Below, in pieces: positions 58,090 through 64,000 of a stretch of 64,000 bases of DNA. How positions within the stretch are numbered: position 1 is the stretch's first letter; each line of letters begins with the position of its first letter. The notes below the pieces were generated by a model that worked only from the letters and a program-made list of their open reading frames with translations, ran no database searches and was not told where the DNA came from. The position numbers were made by a program, and so were the translations under genes. This stretch comes from Fusarium oxysporum f. sp. lycopersici 4287 (lineage: Eukaryota; Ascomycota; Sordariomycetes; Hypocreales; Nectriaceae), in assembly GCF_000149955.1 (NCBI RefSeq), contig NC_030994.1, positions 3,154,366 through 3,218,365 on the forward strand, in the 5' to 3' direction.

Positions 58090-58888
58090 ATGCTAGCATC
58101 TTCAACATCTTTATTAAGAACTATCAGCAATTTTATTATGTATCTGTCCACTTTCCTCCTTATTCAAGCCTGCAGCCTTGTCTGTGCGCAGGTTGTCTCC
58201 CCATATCCAGTATCAAACTGTGATGGCCTAGCTGGGACGGACCTTCAATGCCCCGATCAGCCCGGCTGCTGCTCGGGTGGCGCAATGTGCTGCGCCGGAG
58301 GCTGTTGTCCATTATCTGCCATTTGCGTAAACAGTGGCACGTCTAATGAGCAATGCTGCGATCTCTCGGATAAGTCGCTCTGTGGAGCAGCTGTTACTGA
58401 CTCGGTAAGATTCCTATCTCGTGATTTGGATACGCTGCATATCCGGTGAGTTCCCGTTGTCTGCACAAGTACTGATACCTATTACTGCCAGTCCCCTGCT
58501 TGCCCAAACCGCCGCCGGCATCCATCCATCAAAGCTCTGCGTCGGGGTTGACAGTGACTGGTACTGTCCCTGGGATGCTGTATGCGATAACTCAGGCGGA
58601 GGCTGCTTTGGTGGAAGAGTTAAAAGAGACAACTGCGATATACAGGCAACAGAGACGGCAACAGAGACGGCAGGAGAAACATCAGAAGACACAGCAGCAG
58701 AGACAGCAGCAGAGACGGAATCGGACACTTTCACTGGGGATTACGCAACGACCACGGGGTCCTCCGCTGCTACTACATTGGTAGATACATCGACCTCTCA
58801 TTCAGAGACCAAGACTTCGCTTGCCGCATCTGGACATAATCTTTCAGCTGCATTCCTTACCATGGCTTTTATTCTTGCATTATATTAG
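58090..58888 (+). CDS. Small secreted Cys-rich protein, probably GPI-anchored
   Basis: The likely start is the ATG at 58138, which gives a clean signal peptide (MYLSTFLLIQACSLVCAQ); an in-frame ATG at 58090 adds 16 residues. The mature part has SNCDGLAGTDLQCPDQPGCC, then GGAMCCAGGCCPLSAIC and NEQCC, a dense cysteine array. An intron from 58406 to about 58537 (GTAAGA...CATCAAAG) joins TDS to LCVGVDSDWYCPWDAVCDN with more cysteines. A Thr/Glu-rich repeat follows (ATETATETAGETSEDTAAET), then a Ser/Thr stretch and a hydrophobic end (AAFLTMAFILALY), as in GPI-anchored cell-wall proteins. About 200 residues. Effector-like or wall protein; no family recognised. Confidence 0.7.
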
Positions 58889-60160
58889 TCTGATCTACGG
58901 TGATGAGTTATAGGAATTGACTAGTATCAACTTAACACATCTATGCATTAAGATAATAAAGAAAGAGACTTACTTAGCTACTACGGTTTATCTGCAGACC
59001 ACCACTTAGATTGCGGGTAATATAAGGAATCTCAATCTCAGCCTATAATCACGACACATAGTCAGGATTCATTTGAACTAAGTCGGCTGTCGGCAGGCAT
59101 TAGTGTCTTCTTATGAGTTTCAAATCGGACTGTGGCATATATAGTTCAGCACTTCGCGGGCTTCAACGTGGTCTTATGTAGCCAACAACACAAATTATCC
59201 AACAATATTCTTCAGGATTAGTCGCACTTGTTCTATCCTTGAAGAGAGTATCAGGGTTACCCAGCAAAAGTATCATGTGGCCCCCCTGAACATAGCTCAA
59301 GGCATAGCGCCCATTGCCCAATATCACATCGTAATATTATTAAATCTTAGAGTTCTCCTTGGCATCGAAGTAGTTACACTTTAGAAGTACAAGCTTTTCG
59401 TTATATCGAAAGATGTCGAAACGGCCGAATTTCGAGCTTTTATCATTCTTTTACTCAGGACTTACACGCTTAATGCAAAAGATGTTGAAGGCCAATGTGC
59501 CATTAAAGTTCAACGGCTTGTAACTTGTTGGTATCCTCTGCCTTCCCAGCATCGCGATCCAAGGGGCCAATTAGTGTTATCTTCCCCATGGCTCAGATAA
59601 GGAAAGGTGTAGAGCATAAAAAGGCGGGCTATTTGGACGGCAATTTAGATAACAAGCGAATGGTAGAAGCTCCAAGCGCATACGCTAAAACGCGGGGAAG
59701 TGCACCAGTCGCTCCAGATTTCCATCTTGAGAAGTTCTTCAGATTACCCCGTCTACGATAGCTTATCTACAGCAGCCCATGACCTCATGTGGCTGATATA
59801 CATTTGCAAGTAGGTTGGTCAATCTGCACAACCATGGTATATGTCAAAAGCTAGTTATCGTTGTTAGCGTTCGGTAGTCGGAAGTAGATCTGGTGCAAGT
59901 CGCCTGAACATTCTACAATCGGGATAGTTTATTCGAATTAAATGCTGCAGATAAGCGGATCTTGATAGTGAATCCGAACTCAACTACAAGCGTTATTCAC
60001 GCAAACAAGGTTGAAACCATTATTAGAGCAGTGAATCGAAACGGGCATATATATCTCTTGATATCCGCGTTACCATCGCTGCCATAGCTCGGCGTCAACA
60101 CTCAAGTAACCCCCAAGATCTTTGTTCCTATCCAATCTCACTTCATTTCTGCTATAATGG
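58889..60160. other. Spacer without recognisable gene
   Basis: Only a 78-codon frame (59525-59761) without features. It probably includes the permease promoter. Confidence 0.45.
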
Positions 60161-61996
60161 ATGCCAAAAAAAAGTGACCTAGGCATCGCACCCGTGGAAA
60201 GCCACCGTCCTGGCTCCCTACTAGACACCGAAAAGCAACCGGTAGTCAATGAGTTGGTTGAGAAGTATGGACAGACCCAGCGTGGTCTAAAGCCCCGTCA
60301 CGTACAGCTCATGGCCATCGGTGGCTCAATCGGAACTGCACTATGGGTAGGCCAGTCATCTAATTCTATCCATGACTAAAAGCTGATGAGAACCAGGTCG
60401 GTATCGGAGGCTATCTAAGTCAAACCGGACCGCTCTCTCTTATTCTGGGATACGCATTCTGGGGTGTTTTCTTCATTTGGCCCACGTACCTGTGCGTGGC
60501 GGAAATGATAGCATATCTTCCCGTTCGCGGCTCGATTTTTGAACTTGCCTCTCGCTTCGTCGATCCAGCTGTTGGCTTTAGCATGGGCTTGACCTATTTC
60601 TTTGGGACGAGTATTCTTGTTTGTGTTGAGTATAGTGCAGTTGCCGCTGTGGCTGAGTACTGGGATAGTACGACAAATCCTGCTGTCTGGATAGCCATTT
60701 CAATGGTTATCTGTATTCTTCTCAATGTTGTTGCTATCAAGTAAGTATCCCAATACGCAGTATTACAACAGCAAATAACCATTTAACAGATGGTATGGCG
60801 AAGCCGAGTTTGTTCTCGCCATAACCAAGGTGTTCTTGCTGATTTTCCTTGTCCTCGTCACTGTCATAACAATGGCCGGCGGAAACCCTAAAAGTGATGC
60901 CTATGGGTTTCGTAACTGGAAGGACGGAGCCATGCATGAATATTATGCCAAAGGTCCCGCTGGGAAATTTCTCGGCTGGTGGTCTGTTGTTATCTATGCG
61001 GCATTTACTATCGCTGGACCTAACATGATCGCCCTTACGGCCGGTGAGATCCAGAACCCTCGTCGGACTATTCCCCTCGTCCCGCGTATGATATTCTACG
61101 TCTTGTCGGGTTTTATATTGTCGGAGCCCTTGCTGTTGGCATTATATGCTCTTCGAGAGATAAGAGGCTCATTAGCGCTATCGCAGATGGCTCTTCTGGC
61201 GCTGCTGCTAGCCCGTGGGTAATTGGTATTCAGAATCTTGGAATCGGATTCCTGCCTCACTTCATCAATGCTCCCATCCTGGTGTCTGGGCTTTCTTGTG
61301 GCAATGCTTATCTTTTCGCCTCTAGTCGAACGCTATACGGCCTTGCGAGAGGTAAGCCTGATACGCTCCTTATCGAAACTGATTACACCACTGATAAGGC
61401 TTCTAGATCATCAAGCTCCCAAGTTTCTAATAAAATGTGCCAGATCTGGAGTCCCAATCTACTCTACCGCGGTGGTCTTGATCTCTTGCGTTACTTTCCT
61501 TGTGGCATCCAACTCTGCTACAGAGGTCTTCTTCTGGTTCGTTGACCTGACCACCACCGCTTTCATCGTCTCATATAGCTTTATGTTACTTGCATATATT
61601 GGGTTCTACCGCGCTCGCAAAGCACAAGGTCTCACTGATGAGTCATTCTACTATGTTGCGCCTTATACACCATACACTCCCATCATGGCGCTCGCTCTGG
61701 GGTGTACGGCGATCTTGTTTGTAGGCTTCGATGTATTCAGCCCGTTCAGTCTGCGAGGGTTCATCACTTCTTATTTTTCTGTTGGTTTCACGGCGTTTAT
61801 GCGTCTGATTGGCAAGATCAAGTATTGGAGAGAGGGTAGGGGCGTAGTCAATCCAAAGAATGCAGACCTGATCACTGGTAAGGCTGAGATTGATGAGGAA
61901 TGTAGGCAGTGGGTTAAAGGAGGTATTGAGGAGGTTGAGAAGGCTAGACTGGCTGAGATGAACTGGGCCAGGCGAACTTGGGAGAGAATGTGGTAA
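60161..61996 (+). CDS. Amino-acid permease (fungal APC family), one frameshift
   Basis: Exon 1 has RGLKPRHVQLMAIGGSIGTALW, the hallmark of fungal amino-acid permeases (YAT family), and an intron leads to VGIGGYLSQTGPLSLILGY. Then WPTYLCVAEMIAYLPVRGS, FVDPAVGFSMGLTYF and FAGPNMI-like TIAGPNMIALTAGEIQNPRR. At about 61111, in a TTTT run, one T is missing: the frame changes, but FYIVGALAVGIICSS and LVSGLSCGNAYLFASSRTLYGLAR continue in the shifted frame. A last intron then leads to KFLIKCARSGVPIYS and YVAPYTPYTPIMALA, and the end at 61996. An ATG at 60157 in another frame runs through an A8 run and stops at once, so 60161 is used. Plasma-membrane amino-acid/H+ symport is the family role. Pseudogene or assembly error. 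Confidence 0.82.
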
Positions 61997-62688
61997 TCAT
62001 AAGGTAGTCAGCGCTGGTGTGAAGTGCCCCGTATTTGAGTAAACTACCTTGAAGGTGAAAGTGCCCGTTTATCCGCGTATCCTTTTGACCGATATCATGC
62101 AGTTTCCACAAGACATAGACCTCAAAATACAGTCCATGTATATAGTGCCCGATGACTGTATATACTAGGTCTCAGATATTGAACCACGGGCATCAAGCAT
62201 CCGATGCTTTCTTGATCGCCAAGATTTGCCGTCTTGGTCGAAAATGACACTGTGTATTTCTTTATGAGAGATACTTACGCCAGGACAGGGGGCATTTATA
62301 AAAGAAAAATACATAGTTAAGTTTAAGACAGCTTAAGGTAAGAGCTATAATATTTTATTACCTATTATTTAGTATAAAAATAAGAATATAAGTTTAAGGT
62401 AGACTTATAGACCTGTTTTATATTATAGTAATAAGAATATTACCTAGGTATAAGTAGTATATATATTTATTAGTTTAATTAACCTATAAATTTATAAATA
62501 AATAATAAACTATTATTATAGCTTAAGATATATTTATATTATATTAAACCACTATAATCCTAATACTAATAATTCTTTAAAGTTTTATAACTTCTGTAAG
62601 ATCTAGATTCTACTAATATTATAGTAGAAAGCTTATTAGAAATGCCGATCCTAGGAAGATAAATGATGACATGTAATAATTTAGTCTC
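61997..62688. other. AT-rich block without gene
   Basis: About 62290-62640 is almost pure A/T. It seems to have replaced or eroded the 5' part of the next gene. Confidence 0.55.
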
Positions 62689-63973
62689 GTGCAGCGCAAC
62701 GTAATCTTTACAGTTCGACAGGCCATCTTTAAAGTGCGAGGAAGCTCGTGGCTCCAATTGAATTTTATCCGCACGACTGGCAAGGCATTGAAAACCGAGA
62801 TTATCACCACCCCTGGAGAGGTTCTCTTTCTTGCTGTCACAGCCACGCCTGAATACAAAGCTGGTGACTACTACAATTTTCAACACATGGGTATTGCCGA
62901 CTACTATGGAGATGGTAAGGACTTCGATATGTCAAGCTGGAACTTCCCAGGTATTGCAGAGAGCTGCTTCGGAGGACCAGGCTCTTGCCCATACAATCTA
63001 CAGCCATCTGTAACTCCAGCATCCTTTCCACTGCTAGTGCAAACCCCAAATGAGACTCTAGCTTGCTCACTCCAAGACACAACCTACGACGAATCATTTA
63101 GATCAGCCGCGGATATACAGAGTATTATACAACCTTATAACCTCACTTGGAGAAAGCCAGCCAAACTTACAGTATATCACATGCCCACCCAGGCATCCTT
63201 TGTTGGCACCGATCGCAATGATAGGATGGCCTATGGAATGATAGCCCAAGCTTTAGCCAACCTTCTAGGTGGGGCTATTGGTCGACAGAAGACGAATCTG
63301 ACTGAGACCGGGGATCCGGTGGCTCAGGTATTCACCGTTGGCACTTTTATTATACAAACCGCGCTCATCGCAGCTATGGATATAATAGTTAACACTAGCG
63401 GGAGTTCGAAGGATGTTAACATCAACGTGCAGCTTCAGCCTTTTCCAGAGGCAAATCGGATGCTTACTCGTAATATGTCGGTGGGGCAGTTAATTGAAGA
63501 ATTGTCAAGAAATCAAACACTTAGTCTCTTCAGCGATCCCAGATTCCGGTAAGAACAGTCGGCTTTTATCCGTTTCCACCTCTAACTAGTAAACCTCGAG
63601 ATCTGCCAATAGTACAAACAGGACTGTTGCCCAAGAATTGTCAGTAAACGTCTGGGAGTATTGGAAACAGAATCTATGGAGCCCTAACGGCCTGGCAATC
63701 CTAGCAGCGGGCTTTGGGATTGTGATTGGATTCCAAGCTTTGTATCATAACCGCACAAGCCACAATATAAGCTTTAGTACGATCCTAGCAACGACACGGA
63801 ACAGAACCCTCGATGGTTTGATTAAAGACTCGTCCCAAACAGGGGCTCAGATAGTGACGGGACTTCTCAAAGCGAAATTGGTATTTGGTATCTTGGAGAA
63901 AAGGGACGATAGTGTTGTAGCTACGACTTCGGGTGGACTTCCAAACGAGATATTCCGTTTAACCAGAAAATAG
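62689..63973 (+). CDS. Membrane glycoprotein of unknown function, 5' end missing
   Basis: The open frame begins just after a TTTAG that could be a splice acceptor, with no ATG near, so an upstream exon is missing or lies destroyed in the AT-rich block. The first exon (to about 63549) encodes an ectodomain-like region with several N-glycosylation sites (NETL, NLTW, NLTE, NTSG, NMSV, NQTL) and few cysteines. An intron (GTAAGA...CAAACAG) leads to ELSVNVWEYWKQNLW, a transmembrane segment (GLAILAAGFGIVIGFQALY), and a tail with FSTILATTRNRTLDGL and LKAKLVFGIL. This last block recurs, as I remember it, in a common class of fungal membrane proteins of unknown role. Complete C-terminus. Function unknown. 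Confidence 0.65.
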
Positions 63974-64000
63974 CTTGGAATATATAGCACATAACTACAC

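Overview
The window comes from a filamentous ascomycete, most likely a Sordariomycete of the Fusarium type. That placement is my inference. It rests on short GT-AG introns of about 40-130 bp, fungal gene families throughout (Zn2Cys6 regulators, MFS and ABCC pumps, a multimodular NRPS), a Fot1/pogo-type transposase, and AT-rich blocks with C-to-T damage of the RIP type (repeat-induced point mutation). There are no rRNA, tRNA or CRISPR features that I can see. A 561-base assembly gap lies at 1803-2363.

Left flank (1-10987): a decaying accessory region. It holds the end of a pogo-like transposon, an NmrA-like reductase split by the gap, a broken mitochondrial carrier, a VOC (glyoxalase-fold) protein with an in-frame stop, one intact MFS transporter, and two remnants of Zn2Cys6 regulators. 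Several lesions are CpA-to-TpA changes, as RIP would leave.

Middle left (10988-19984): a small catabolic-looking group. It contains a berberine-bridge-type FAD oxidoreductase (one in-frame stop), an NAD(P)-binding reductase, a Zn2Cys6 regulator, an MFS transporter and a maleylacetate reductase. The last two are divergent and share a promoter packed with CCGG sites. Together they suggest uptake and degradation of an aromatic compound.

Centre (20156-43024, minus strand): one intronless gene of 22.9 kb for a nonribosomal peptide synthetase of about 7,622 residues. Domain order is partial C - A-T-E - C-A-T - C-A-T-E - C-A-T - C-A-T-E - C-T-C. It has five adenylation domains, six carrier domains, three epimerases and a terminal condensation domain. 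The simplest reading is a cyclic hexapeptide with alternating D and L residues, whose sixth carrier has no adenylation domain of its own. Two opposite single-base frameshifts, both in short homopolymers, interrupt the frame and need checking before calling the gene live or dead.

Right of the NRPS: a 2.3 kb intergenic region separates it from a divergent ABCC-type ABC exporter (45327-50296) and a secreted copper amine oxidase (51252-53997). The exporter and oxidase promoters share an exact 12-mer, CGAGCCGTGCCG. I read NRPS + exporter + amine oxidase as the core of one biosynthetic cluster.

Right flank (53998-64000): AT-rich blocks, an unrecognised four-pass membrane protein, a Cys-rich probably GPI-anchored secreted protein, an amino-acid permease with one frameshift, and a 5'-truncated membrane glycoprotein.
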